Shown piece after piece: positions 15,423-23,810 of a stretch of DNA of 64,000 bases. The notes beneath the pieces were generated by a model that saw only the letters and a program-made list of their open reading frames with translations, was not told the DNA's origin and did not search any database. The stretch spans positions 3,410,001 through 3,474,000 of the forward strand of contig NZ_JAUSVA010000002.1 in NCBI RefSeq assembly GCF_030813695.1. The letters run 5' to 3'. Origin of the DNA: Kitasatospora herbaricolor (GTDB lineage: Bacteria; Actinomycetota; Actinomycetes; Streptomycetales; Streptomycetaceae). Within the stretch, counting starts at the first letter, position 1. The number at the start of each line of letters is the position of its first letter. The position numbers and the translations under genes were made by a program.

Positions 15423-16537
15423 TACGCCACCTGCGCCGTCAGCCCGTACGCCTGCGCGATCAGCCCGTACGAGCGGCGGCGCGCCTCGTGGCCGTGGATG
15501 TGCGAGGTCACCATCAGCTCGTCCGCGCCGGTGCGCTTGCGCAGCGCCTCCAGGCCGTCCGCCACCTCCCCCGGGGAGCCGAGCACGACGTTGGACAGCC
15601 AGTCGTCCAGGAAGTCCGCCTCGGCCGGGCTGTACGGGTAGGACTCGGCCTCCTCCGGGGTCGGGATCGGCCCCGGCATGCCGAGCCGCAGCCGGAGCAT
15701 CCCCAGTCCGGCCGAGCGGGCCAGCCGGCGCGCCTGCGCCTCCCCGTCGGCCGCGACCGCGCTGACGCCGATCAGCGCGTACGGCTCGGCGAGCACCTCG
15801 GACGGGCGGAAGCTGGAGCGGTACAGGTCCAGGGCGGGCACCGTGTTGTTGCCGCTGAAGTGGTGCGCGAACGCGAACGGCAGCCCCAGCTGCCCGGCCA
15901 GCCGGGCGCTGAAGCCGGAGGAGCCGAGCAGCCAGATCGGCGGACGGCCGTCGCCCTTGGGGACGGCCGTCAGCCGGGCGTACGGGTGGCCGGCCGGGAA
16001 GTCCCCGTCCAGGAAGTGCGTCAGCTCGGCGAGCTGCTGCGGGAAGTCGTCGGCGCCCTCGGCCAGGCCCCGGCGCAGCGCCCGGGCGGTGGCCTGGTCG
16101 GTGCCGGGGGCGCGCCCCAGCCCGAGGTCGATCCGGCCCGGGTGGAGCGCCTCCAGCAGGCCGAACTGCTCGGCTATGGCGAGCGGCGCGTGGTTGGGCA
16201 GCATCACCCCGCCGGAGCCGAGCCGCAGGGTGCTGGTGTGCGCGCCCAGGTGGGCGAGCAGGACGGCCGGGGTCGAGCTGGCCACCCCCGGCATGCCGTG
16301 GTGCTCGGCGACCCAGAAGCGGTGGTAGCCCCAGGCCTCGGCGCTGCGGGCCAGCTCGGTGGTGGCGACCAGGGCCTCGGCCGGGGTGTGGCCGACGCCC
16401 ACCGGGGCCAGGTCGAGGATGGACAGCGGCGCGGGCGCGGTGCCCCGGGCCACCCCGTGAACGGCCCCGGCGCCGGCGCCGATGCCGGGACGGGCCGGCT
16501 GCCCCGCTTCGCGTGCCTGCTGGTCCTCGGTGCTCAT
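15422..16537 (-). CDS. LLM-class flavin-dependent oxidoreductase (MsnO8-like)
   Basis: 371 aa; the ATG at 16537 follows AGGAGGCCGG. After a polar N-terminal 45 residues the luciferase-like TIM barrel begins PLSILDLAPVGVG. Characteristic segments are RFWVAEHHGMPGVASS, LRLGSGGVMLPNHAPL, HPGRIDLGLGRAPGTD and PIWLLGSSGFSARLA. These fit the bacterial-luciferase-like MsnO8 group, which binds FMN or F420 and oxidises unknown substrates. It is a single gene convergent with the c-di-GMP gene; no partner flavin reductase is nearby. Confidence 0.85.
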   Translation of the reverse strand: MSTEDQQAREAGQPARPGIGAGAGAVHGVARGTAPAPLSILDLAPVGVGHTPAEALVATTELARSAEAWGYHRFWVAEHHGMPGVASSTPAVLLAHLGAHTSTLRLGSGGVMLPNHAPLAIAEQFGLLEALHPGRIDLGLGRAPGTDQATARALRRGLAEGADDFPQQLAELTHFLDGDFPAGHPYARLTAVPKGDGRPPIWLLGSSGFSARLAGQLGLPFAFAHHFSGNNTVPALDLYRSSFRPSEVLAEPYALIGVSAVAADGEAQARRLARSAGLGMLRLRLGMPGPIPTPEEAESYPYSPAEADFLDDWLSNVVLGSPGEVADGLEALRKRTGADELMVTSHIHGHEARRRSYGLIAQAYGLTAQVA

Positions 16538-16744
16538 GCCGTCCGGCCTCCTGATCGTGTACGAGCGGGCCTCCCCGCCGTCGGGGGACAACCGCCCGGG
16601 GCGGCGGCGTGTTCCCCGCCGCCGGGGGGCGCCGGCCCGGGCCGGCGGGCGGCCACCCGTCCGGCGTGCGGCGCCCGGCGTCGGCACGGCCCGGCATCTC
16701 CGTCGACCGGTCGTTCGGCAGGTCGGACGCTGACTGACAGACAG

Positions 16745-16955
16745 CGCGCGGTCACGGGTGGCGAGTTCGCGCCAGCGCGGGAAGTCGCCAGCCCCAGGGC
16801 TCGCCCTCGGCGGCCATCGTCCGGCAGGCTACCGATGAGGGCGGATCGCGCATCGGATCCGCACCCGAAAGCAAGGTCAACGGGCTGGACCAGCTCCGTT
16901 CGATCCCCGCGAGCCCCTGGAGCGGCACCCCGCCCCAGGGGCTCGCGCCTGTTTG
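16745..16955 (+). ncRNA. Candidate structured RNA ending in an intrinsic hairpin
   Basis: A terminator-like hairpin closes this stretch although no plus-strand gene precedes it. CCAGGGCTCGC near 16795 can pair with GCGAGCCCCTGG (16909-16920), which can instead pair with CCAGGGGCTCGC (16935-16946). Such mutually exclusive pairing is typical of attenuators, riboswitches or stable sRNAs. No known riboswitch consensus (cobalamin, TPP, FMN, ydaO, T-box) was recognised. The 5' end given is a guess. Confidence 0.25.
16909..16946 (+). terminator. Strong orphan hairpin
   Basis: GCGAGCCCCTGG and CCAGGGGCTCGC form a perfect 12-bp stem with a 14-nt loop, followed by GCCTGTTTGTG. It lies 115 nt before the DedA start. 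Confidence 0.6.
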
Positions 16956-16979
16956 TGAGGCCTGCCACAGAGGGGGTGC

Positions 16980-17010
16980 TTCATGGCATGAAAGGTCGAG
17001 GCGCTAGCGT
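16980..17010 (+). promoter_or_regulatory. Palindrome TTCATGGCATGAA and DedA promoter
   Basis: The 13-bp perfect palindrome at 16980-16992 overlaps the expected -35 of a promoter with -10 TAGCGT (17005-17010), upstream of DedA. It could be an operator. Confidence 0.4.
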
Positions 17011-17061
17011 TGCCCCTTGCAACCACCTGCTCCCCCGGGCCGGTCTGGAGGGAGTAGTGCC

Positions 17062-17661
17062 TTGGACATCGTCACCACACTGGTCGGATCCTCGTGGATC
17101 TGCGCCGTGGCACTGTTCGCGGTGCTGGGCGACGCCTTCCTCCCCTTCATCCCCAGCGGGACCCTGGTCATCCTGGCCGTGCTGAACACCGCCCGGATCG
17201 ACGGGGCGCCCCTGATGCTGGCCGCCGGGGTGGCGATGGCGTCCTTCCTGGGCGACATCCTGCTGCTCAGCCTGGCCCGGCGCGGCGCGCCGTCGGTGCG
17301 GCGGCGGCTGGAGCACCGGCCGCAGCTGGCCGCCAGCGTCGCCCGGGTGCAGGAGGCGCTGGACGGGCGGACCACCGGTGCGGCCGCCGCCATCGTGGTG
17401 GTCGCCCGCTTCGTGCCCGCCGGGCGGACGGTGCTGGACCTCGCGATGGGCCACTCGCCCTCGCACCCCCGCAAGTTCCTGCGCTGGTCGGCGCTGGCCG
17501 CGCTGATCTGGGCCGCCTACATCGTGACCCTGGGCTGGCTGAACAGCCACTGGTTCGACACCGCCTGGCTGAGCCTGGCGGTCTCCTGCGCCGCCGCGAC
17601 CACCATCAGCGCGGCCGTGGCCCGCGTGGTGCGCCGCAACCGCCGGCTCGCGACCGTCTGA
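17062..17661 (+). CDS. DedA-family membrane protein (VTT domain)
   Basis: 199 aa from a TTG start preceded by GGAGGGAG at 7 nt. Five or so hydrophobic helices; the hallmark re-entrant segments read FAVLGDAFLPFIPSGTLVIL and RFVPAGRTVLDLAMG, containing the conserved Pro/Gly and Arg of the DedA/SNARE-associated (VTT) family. DedA proteins help recycle or flip lipid carriers (undecaprenyl phosphate, phosphatidylethanolamine) and support envelope integrity. The C-terminus is basic (RVVRRNRRLATV). Single gene. Confidence 0.85.
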   Translation: MDIVTTLVGSSWICAVALFAVLGDAFLPFIPSGTLVILAVLNTARIDGAPLMLAAGVAMASFLGDILLLSLARRGAPSVRRRLEHRPQLAASVARVQEALDGRTTGAAAAIVVVARFVPAGRTVLDLAMGHSPSHPRKFLRWSALAALIWAAYIVTLGWLNSHWFDTAWLSLAVSCAAATTISAAVARVVRRNRRLATV

Positions 17662-18026
17662 CCCGCGACCGCCCCGACCCGCGAGGCGCCGAAGTCCTGC
17701 CGCCCGCCGGGCCGGCCCGCGGACGCCGCACGGCAGTTCCCCCGCACCCGCCTGACGGTCCGGCGGCTCCGTCACAGGACGGCAACAGAACGTCTCCCGG
17801 CGCAGCCTCCCGCGCGCCGTCCGCGTGATGGGTAACGGCGGACCGAAGCCTTGGTCGGCCCCATCTCCGCATGACATGCTGATGGCGGAATATTCATTAA
17901 TGTCCTATATGACCGGCGCAGCCCACTGTCCTGCCGTCGCTCCCGGAGACCGGTCCGGGGCCGCCCGCAGGACGTTTTCCTGGGCTTCGCCGTGCCATGC
18001 CCGGGCATCTGGCACCAGGGGAGACC
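17662..18026. other. Intergenic region with AT-rich promoter patch
   Basis: 365 bp. At 17888-17910 the overlapping palindromes GAATATTC and CATTAATG are followed by CCTATATGACC, a marked AT-rich island in a roughly 73 percent GC background, probably the promoter (-10 TATATG) of the downstream deacetylase, about 110 nt from its start. Confidence 0.4.
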
Positions 18027-19304
18027 ATGACCGGCATCTCGCGCAGGACCATGCTGAGCGCGACCGTCGCCACGGCGGCGCTCGGAGCGGTCACGGCCTG
18101 CTCCAGCGGCTCCGGGGCGGGGTCGGACGCCGGGCCGGGCACGGGGTCCGGGAGTGCCACGACGGCCGGCGGCGGCAAGCCCGGCACCCCGGGCGGCAGC
18201 CCGGTGAAGGGCACGCCCATCGGGGACGGCTCCACCGCCGACACCGGCGCCCAGCCGAACCAGCCGAAGGCCGAGAAGCTCAAGCCGGGCGAGCGCCCGC
18301 CGCAGTTCGTGGTGTTCTCCTGGGACGGCGCGGGCGGCACCGACGACGGCCAGTTCCCCCGCTTCCTCAAGCTCGCCGAGGAGCACAAGGCGGCGATGAC
18401 CTTCTTCCTCTCCGGCATCTACACCCTGCCCAAGGGCAAGTCGGACCTCTACCACCCGCCGAAGCACTCGGTCGGCGCCTCCGACATCCCGTACCTGTCC
18501 GAGGGCGCGGTGAAGAGCACCATCAAGCTGATCAGCCAGGCCTGGCTGGCCGGCCACGAGATCGGTACCCACTTCAACGGGCACTTCTGCTCGACCCGGC
18601 CGGACGGCAACGGCGTCAACAAGTGGACCCCGGAGGACTGGAAGAGCGAGATCGACCAGGCCGTCTCCTTCGTCACCCAGTGGCGGACCAACACCGGCTT
18701 CACCGACGTCGACCCGCTGCCCTTCGACTACCGCAAGGAGCTGATCGGCGGCCGCACCCCCTGCCTGGAGGGGCAGAAGGGGCTGCTGCCGACCGCCGCC
18801 GCGCTGGGCTGGAAGTACGACGCCAGTTCCTCCGGCGGCCTGCAGATCTGGCCGCAGAAGGTCCAGGACGGCAAGATCTGGGACTTCCCGCTGCAGGGCC
18901 TGCCGTTCCCCGGGCACACCTTCCAGGTGCTGTCGATGGACTACAACATCCTCGCCAACCAGTCCGCCGGGAGCACCAAGGGCGACCCGGCCAAGTACCC
19001 GGAGTGGCGGGCCCAGGCCCGGGACTGCTACCTCGCCGGGTTCGACCGGGCGTACAACGGCAACCGGGCGCCGCTGTTCATCGGGAACCACTTCGAGCAG
19101 TGGAACGGCGGCATCTACATGGACGCCGTGGAGGAGACCCTGAAGGCCGTCGCGGGCAAGCCCGAGGTGCGGCTGGTGTCCTTCCGGCAGCTGGTCGACT
19201 GGCTGGAGGCGCAGGACCAGTCCACCCTGCGCAAGCTGCGCTCGCTGAACGTGGGGCAGGCGCCGGCCGGCGGCTGGGAGAGCTTCCTCGGCGCGGCCGG
19301 CTGA
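18027..19304 (+). CDS. Tat-lipoprotein, polysaccharide deacetylase-like (NodB fold)
   Basis: 425 aa; ATG preceded by AGGGGAG. The signal is twin-arginine (SRRTMLSATVATAALG, RR at 6-7) with a lipobox ending at C25 (AVTAC), so the mature protein is tethered outside the membrane. After a Gly/Ser linker the catalytic fold starts FVVFSWDGAGGTDDG (putative metal Asp); motif 2 is GHEIGTHFNGHFC. The length between motifs is larger than in classical NodB enzymes, and substrate (chitin oligomers, peptidoglycan or other glycan) is unknown. A similar arrangement is seen in fungal and actinobacterial deacetylase-like lipoproteins. Single gene behind an AT-rich promoter. Confidence 0.75.
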   Translation: MTGISRRTMLSATVATAALGAVTACSSGSGAGSDAGPGTGSGSATTAGGGKPGTPGGSPVKGTPIGDGSTADTGAQPNQPKAEKLKPGERPPQFVVFSWDGAGGTDDGQFPRFLKLAEEHKAAMTFFLSGIYTLPKGKSDLYHPPKHSVGASDIPYLSEGAVKSTIKLISQAWLAGHEIGTHFNGHFCSTRPDGNGVNKWTPEDWKSEIDQAVSFVTQWRTNTGFTDVDPLPFDYRKELIGGRTPCLEGQKGLLPTAAALGWKYDASSSGGLQIWPQKVQDGKIWDFPLQGLPFPGHTFQVLSMDYNILANQSAGSTKGDPAKYPEWRAQARDCYLAGFDRAYNGNRAPLFIGNHFEQWNGGIYMDAVEETLKAVAGKPEVRLVSFRQLVDWLEAQDQSTLRKLRSLNVGQAPAGGWESFLGAAG

Positions 19305-19365
19305 GGCCGGGCGACGCCGGCCCGGGCGCCGTGGGCGGTGCGGGCACGGCGGCGGGGCCGGGCCG

Positions 19366-20409
19366 CTACCGCGCGGCCAGGCCCAGGGCGTAGTCGAGCC
19401 AGAACTGGCCCGCGCCGGGCTCGCCCCGCCCGCAGTCGCCGTCCGACTCGCCCGGGATCTTCACCCAGAGGTAGGCGTCCACCCCCGGGCGGCCGGTCCG
19501 CTCGGTGGGCGTCTCGCCGACCGCCCGCCCCGGCGGGTTGCACCAGGCACCGCTGCCCAGCGGGCCCCTGCCGTTGCGGCTGGTGTCGATGACGAAGTGC
19601 TTGCCGCCGAGCGCGGCCGACAGCCCGGCACCGTACGAGGCGCTCTGCTCGGTGCCGTAGAAGTTGGCGACGTTGACCGCGAAGCCGTCCGCCTGCCCGA
19701 TCCCGGACCGGTTCAGCGCGTCCACCAGCGCGGTGCGGTCCTGCGCCCAGCCCGCGTTGCCCGCGTCCAGGTACACCCGCACCCGGGGATGCCGCTTGAG
19801 CTCCGCCACCGCGTAGGCCAGCAGCGCGTACCGCTCCGCGACGTCGGTGCCCTTGGGGCCGCACCCGTCCAGGGCGTGCGGCACGGCGTCCGGCTCCAGC
19901 ACCACCCAGGCCCGGCGGTCGGCCAGTCCGGCCGAGAGCGCGTCCACCCAGGCCCGGTAGGACGCCGCGTCGGGGGCGCCGCCGGCCGCGAAGCTGCCGC
20001 AGTCGCGCTGCGGGATGTTGTAGGCGACGAACAGGGCGGTGCGGCCCGCGGCGGTCGCCGCGCGGCTCAGCTCCTCCACGGCCGCCCGGTCGTCCCCGCC
20101 CACCAGCCAGTGCGCGGACGGCGCGCCGGCCAGCCGGGCGATCGCCTCGGCCTCCGCCGTGCGGCCCTGCGCGCGCAGTTCGGTGAACCGGCGGGCCGCG
20201 GCCGTCCGGTCGGAGACGTAGAAGCTCTGGCCGTCCGGCTGGTGCAGGGTGCCGGTGCCTGTGCCGGGCGTACCGGCGGGCGCCGGGGGCGGTGCGGCCG
20301 GCGCGGCGACCGGCGCCGCCTCGCAGGCCGCCAGGCCGGCGGCCAGCAGCAGCGGGAGAGCGCCCACGACGGGTGCGCGCAGCAGGCCCCGCCATCCGGC
20401 GTGCAGCAA
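19366..20409 (-). CDS. GH6 family glycoside hydrolase, lipoprotein (1,4-beta-glucanase-like)
   Basis: 347 aa. A TTG start at 20409 is chosen for the GGGGGAGGGG upstream; a GTG at 20451 lacks a ribosome-binding site. The signal peptide ends LLAAGLAAC (C29), a lipobox. GH6 motifs: LFVAYNIPQRDCGSF, VVLEPDAV (the DxxV region with the candidate acid Asp on an adjacent segment), VYLDAGNAGW, FAVNVANFYGT, WCNPPGRAVGETP and AYLWVKIPGESDG. GH6 enzymes hydrolyse beta-1,4 glucans by inversion. No cellulose-binding module is present, so it may act on the cell's own hyphal-tip glucan or on soluble oligomers. Confidence 0.88.
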   Translation of the reverse strand: MLHAGWRGLLRAPVVGALPLLLAAGLAACEAAPVAAPAAPPPAPAGTPGTGTGTLHQPDGQSFYVSDRTAAARRFTELRAQGRTAEAEAIARLAGAPSAHWLVGGDDRAAVEELSRAATAAGRTALFVAYNIPQRDCGSFAAGGAPDAASYRAWVDALSAGLADRRAWVVLEPDAVPHALDGCGPKGTDVAERYALLAYAVAELKRHPRVRVYLDAGNAGWAQDRTALVDALNRSGIGQADGFAVNVANFYGTEQSASYGAGLSAALGGKHFVIDTSRNGRGPLGSGAWCNPPGRAVGETPTERTGRPGVDAYLWVKIPGESDGDCGRGEPGAGQFWLDYALGLAAR

Positions 20410-20532
20410 AACGGCCCCTCCCCCGTCCCCGTGGTCGATCAAGTCTCCCACGGCGGCGGGACGAGGCCGCGGGCCCCGGGGAGCTGCCGCGGGGTGACGG
20501 GCACTGCGCCGCCACCCCCTCGGCGGCGGTGC

Positions 20533-21246
20533 TCAGCCGGCCTTGACGTCCGGCACCCGCCAGTCGATCGGGTCGACGCCGAAGCCCTCCAGCGCCTGGT
20601 TGATCTGCGAGAACGGACGGCTGCCGAAGAACAGCTTCGCGGACAGCGGCGAGGGGTGCGCCCCCTGCACCACCACGTGCCGCGAGGTGTCGATCAGCGG
20701 CAGCTTCTTCTTCGCGTAGTTGCCCCAGAGCACGAAGACGACCGGCTCCTCGCGGTCGCTGACCGCCTTGATCACGGCGTCGGTGAACTTCTCCCAGCCC
20801 TTGGCCTTGTGCGAGTTGGGCTCGTGCGCGCGGACCGTGAGCACCGCGTTGAGCAGCAGCACGCCCTGCTCGGCCCAGCTCATCAGGTAGCCGTTGTCGG
20901 GGGCCGGGACGCCGAGGTCGGCGTCCAGCTCCTTGAAGATGTTGCGCAGCGACGGCGGGGTCTTCACGCCCGGCAGGACGGAGAAGCTCATGCCGTGCGC
21001 CTGGTTGTCGTCGTGGTACGGGTCCTGCCCGAGGACGAGCACCCGGACCTTGTCGTACGGCGTCGCGTCCAGCGCCGAGAACTCCTGGCCGGCCGGGGGG
21101 AAGACCTGGTGCTCGGCCCGCTGGGCCGCCACGAAGGCCGCCAGCTCGGCGAAGTACGGCTTGCCGGCCTCGTCGGCCAGCACCCCGCGCCAGGACTCCG
21201 GCAGTTCCAACCCCGCACCCACGCCGGCCTCGACAGTGTCCGTCAC
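20533..21246 (-). CDS. ung: Uracil-DNA glycosylase, family 1
   Basis: 237 aa from GTG with GGAGGT upstream. The water-activating motif GQDPYH (D75) and the catalytic-loop HPSPLS are both intact, as is the uracil-binding LLLNAVLTV. It removes uracil from DNA to start base-excision repair in the cytoplasm. Length is typical. Streptomyces usually carry two ung-like genes; this one lies between GH6 and ltrA genes on the same strand but with gaps over 100 bp, so co-transcription is uncertain. Confidence 0.95.
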   Translation of the reverse strand: MTDTVEAGVGAGLELPESWRGVLADEAGKPYFAELAAFVAAQRAEHQVFPPAGQEFSALDATPYDKVRVLVLGQDPYHDDNQAHGMSFSVLPGVKTPPSLRNIFKELDADLGVPAPDNGYLMSWAEQGVLLLNAVLTVRAHEPNSHKAKGWEKFTDAVIKAVSDREEPVVFVLWGNYAKKKLPLIDTSRHVVVQGAHPSPLSAKLFFGSRPFSQINQALEGFGVDPIDWRVPDVKAG

Positions 21247-21370
21247 GACTTCAACCTCCCACCAGGCGGCGGCACACGGCCGCGCCACCCCGACCTAGGC
21301 GTACCGGGCGCCGCCCGGTACGTCCTTCTTCCACCCCGAACGCTACACAGCCGCACCGACAACGCCCGCC

Positions 21371-22588
21371 TCAGCGCGGCTCGGGCACCGCGCGGGCCGG
21401 CTCCGCGCGCTCCGCCGCCGCGACCGCGGCCGCCCGCCGCACCCGCAGGTGCTCGACCGCGTTCAGCGCGACCAGCAGGGCGGCCAGCGCCAGCAGCGCG
21501 GCGAGCGCGGGCAGCCGCATCACCACCGGCACCAGGACGAACACCAGGCCGGCGGCGGCGATCCGGGTGCCGGACACCTTCCGGAACATCATCCAGCGGG
21601 TGTAGCCGAAGGTCAGCAGGTACAGGCCGCAGCCCCCGCAGAGCAGTCCGGCGGCGCCGCCGCCGAGCGCCTGTCCCGGGTGGGCGACCGTCTCGCCGAA
21701 CCCGACCGCGACGGCGATCACCCCGGCGAGCAGGCTCAGGTGCCCGTACTGGAAGACCCGCCGGATGACGTCCCGGCGGGACTCGGCGACCGTGACGGCG
21801 TGCCGCATCGCGTCCGCCGCGTAGACGAAGTACTGCCACCACAGGCCGCAGGAGATGGTGAACGCCGCCGCCACCGCGAGCAGTTCGGCCGCGTCCAGGG
21901 CCACCCCGGCGGCCGCCGCACCGGTGCCGACGATCGACTCGCCGAGCGCGACCAGCAGGAACAGGCCGAACCGCTCCGGCATGTGGGCCGGGTGGTACGC
22001 CACCTTGGCCGGCCGGCGGCGCAGAAGCACCGGCGCGGACAGGTCGCAGAGCGCCGCCAGCGACCAGAGCAGCAGCCGCGGGCCGCCGTCCAGCAGGCCG
22101 CCCGCGAGCAGCAGCGGGCCGCTCACCAGGGCGCCGATCCCGTACGGCCCGCGCAGCACGCCGGGCATCCGGGCCAGCATCCCGAGCAGCACCAGCCGCG
22201 CCGCCCAGTACGCCCCGCCGAGGAGCAGCCCCCGGCGGCCGTAGGCGCCCGGCAGCGCCAACGCCATGAACAGCCCGGCCAGGCCGACGGCGAAGATGCC
22301 GAGCCGGTCGCGGACGTTGTCCACGTCCCGGATGTTGGCCTGCACGGTGGTGCCGACCCAGCACCAGTACACCGGGACGAAGACCACCAGCGCCCGCGCG
22401 ACGCCCGCCCAGTCGTGGTGGTGGTGCAGCAGCGCGGAGACCTGGGTGATCGCGAAGACGAACACCAGGTCGAAGTAGAGCTCCGCCCAGGTGACCCGCT
22501 TCTCCGCGGCGCCCCCGGGCTCGCCGCCGGCCGGCTCCGGCGCTCCGGCCGCCTCGGCCCGCGGCGGTCCCGCCTTCGGAAGACTCAT
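21371..22588 (-). CDS. LtrA family membrane protein (low-temperature requirement A)
   Basis: 405 aa; the ATG at 22588 is preceded by GGGGGAAGGGA. After about 35 polar residues the LtrA signature VTWAELYFDLVFVFAITQVS appears, followed by about ten hydrophobic segments, including PERFGLFLLVALGESIVGTG, which is highly typical. Function of LtrA proteins is not established; a Listeria homologue is needed for cold growth. The C-terminus is Arg/Ala/Glu-rich. Confidence 0.85.
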   Translation of the reverse strand: MSLPKAGPPRAEAAGAPEPAGGEPGGAAEKRVTWAELYFDLVFVFAITQVSALLHHHHDWAGVARALVVFVPVYWCWVGTTVQANIRDVDNVRDRLGIFAVGLAGLFMALALPGAYGRRGLLLGGAYWAARLVLLGMLARMPGVLRGPYGIGALVSGPLLLAGGLLDGGPRLLLWSLAALCDLSAPVLLRRRPAKVAYHPAHMPERFGLFLLVALGESIVGTGAAAAGVALDAAELLAVAAAFTISCGLWWQYFVYAADAMRHAVTVAESRRDVIRRVFQYGHLSLLAGVIAVAVGFGETVAHPGQALGGGAAGLLCGGCGLYLLTFGYTRWMMFRKVSGTRIAAAGLVFVLVPVVMRLPALAALLALAALLVALNAVEHLRVRRAAAVAAAERAEPARAVPEPR

Positions 22589-22703
22589 GATCCCTTCCCC
22601 CCTCAAGGAACGGCGGGCCCCGCCCCGCGGCCGGCAGCCGTGGAGCGGGGCCCGTTCAGACGTCGGCCGCCAGGGCCTGTCCGGCAGATCCTGCCGGGCG
22701 GCC

Positions 22704-23483
22704 CTAGATCATCTCGATCAGGTCGGCGATGGACTTGACCACCCGGGTCGGCCGGTACGGGAAGCGCTCCACGTCGGCCGCGGCGGTGAGGCCGGTCAGC
22801 ACCAGGATGGTCTCCATGCCGGCCTCCATGCCGGCGACGATGTCGGTGTCCATCCGGTCGCCGATCATCACGGCGGTCTCCGAGTGGGCACCGGCGCTGT
22901 TCAGGGCCTCGCGCATCATCAGCGGGTTGGGCTTGCCGACGAAGTACGGGTCGACGCCGGTCGCCTTGGTGATCAGCGCGGCGACCGAGCCGGTGGCCGG
23001 CAGCACCCCCTCGGTGGAGGGGCCGGTCTCGTCCGGGTTGGTGCAGATGAACCGGGCACCGGCGTTGATCAGACGGATCGCCTTGGTGAGGGCCTCGAAG
23101 CTGTAGGTGCGGGTCTCGCCCAGCACCACGTAGTCCGGGTTGTTGTCGGTCAGCACGTAACCGGCCTGGTAGAGCGCGGTGGTGAGGCCGGCCTCGCCGA
23201 TGACGTACGCGGTGCCGCCCGGGCGCTGGCCCTTGAGGAACTTCGCGGTGGCGAGCGCGGACGTCCAGATCCGCTCCTCCGGCACGTTCAGGCCCATGCC
23301 GGCCAGGCGGGCGCTGAGGTCACGCGGCGTGTAGATGGAGTTGTTGGTGAGGACCAGGAACGGCTTGCCGGACTCCTGCAGCCGGCGGAGGAACTCCTCC
23401 GCGCCGGGGATCGGCGTGCCCTCGTGGATGAGGACACCGTCCATGTCGGTCAGCCAGGACTCGATGGGCTTGCGGTCTGCCAC
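22704..23483 (-). CDS. HAD-IIA family sugar/nucleotide phosphatase (NagD-like)
   Basis: 259 aa, GTG start with GGGAGACA upstream. HAD motifs: I DMDGVL (nucleophile D13, acid D15), II LTNNS, III GKPNP and [14 protein letters not shown] large C2-type cap lies between II and III, as in NagD and 4-nitrophenylphosphatase proteins. It should dephosphorylate a small sugar phosphate or nucleotide in the cytoplasm. In E. coli nagD is linked to GlcNAc genes, but here the nag genes are 23 kb away, so that inference is weak. Single gene. Confidence 0.85.
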   Translation of the reverse strand: MADRKPIESWLTDMDGVLIHEGTPIPGAEEFLRRLQESGKPFLVLTNNSIYTPRDLSARLAGMGLNVPEERIWTSALATAKFLKGQRPGGTAYVIGEAGLTTALYQAGYVLTDNNPDYVVLGETRTYSFEALTKAIRLINAGARFICTNPDETGPSTEGVLPATGSVAALITKATGVDPYFVGKPNPLMMREALNSAGAHSETAVMIGDRMDTDIVAGMEAGMETILVLTGLTAAADVERFPYRPTRVVKSIADLIEMI

Positions 23484-23810
23484 GTGCGTGTCTCCCGAAG
23501 TCTTGCGATGGTCGTACGAAACGAGCTGCGCAACGTCTCCGGTGCGCGCCCCACCCGCCCGGACTCCCGCAGGGAACACCGGGCGACCGGGGGTACTGCT
23601 GGCTGCCCCAACGGGGCACAGCCTAATCCGCACACCTGCCCGACGGCAGCACTGCCCGCCCACCGGACTTCGGGGCCCGCCCGCACGGCCCCCTCAACGA
23701 CTCCTTAAGCCGCCCCTAACCGCACTGATGACGCCTCGGTACGGCCGTCCGACGGGGCTAGCGTGAGGCACCGAACCCTCACCCAGCTCCTCAGAAGGAG
23801 TCCCCCACCC

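Larger units (their letters stand above)
16538..17061. other. Divergent intergenic region LLM / DedA, structured
   Basis: 524 bp between divergent genes with no credible ORF. It contains a perfect 12-bp hairpin (16909-16946), an upstream segment complementary to its 5' arm (about 16795-16805), a 13-bp palindrome (16980-16992) and a likely DedA promoter (TAGCGT at 17005-17010). Expressed non-coding RNA is possible; see the separate entries. Confidence 0.5.

Noticed and set aside
16740..16960. tRNA, tmRNA or known riboswitch near the DedA gene
   Set aside because: CCGTTCGATCCCCG resembles a T arm but no acceptor or anticodon arm matches; no tmRNA tag peptide, and no TPP, FMN, cobalamin, ydaO or T-box core was found. 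A 6S-like RNA was considered but cannot be shown by eye.
22704..23483. nagD as part of the GlcNAc system
   Set aside because: No dre site and 22 kb from the PTS genes; HAD-IIA specificity is too broad to infer GlcNAc metabolism.
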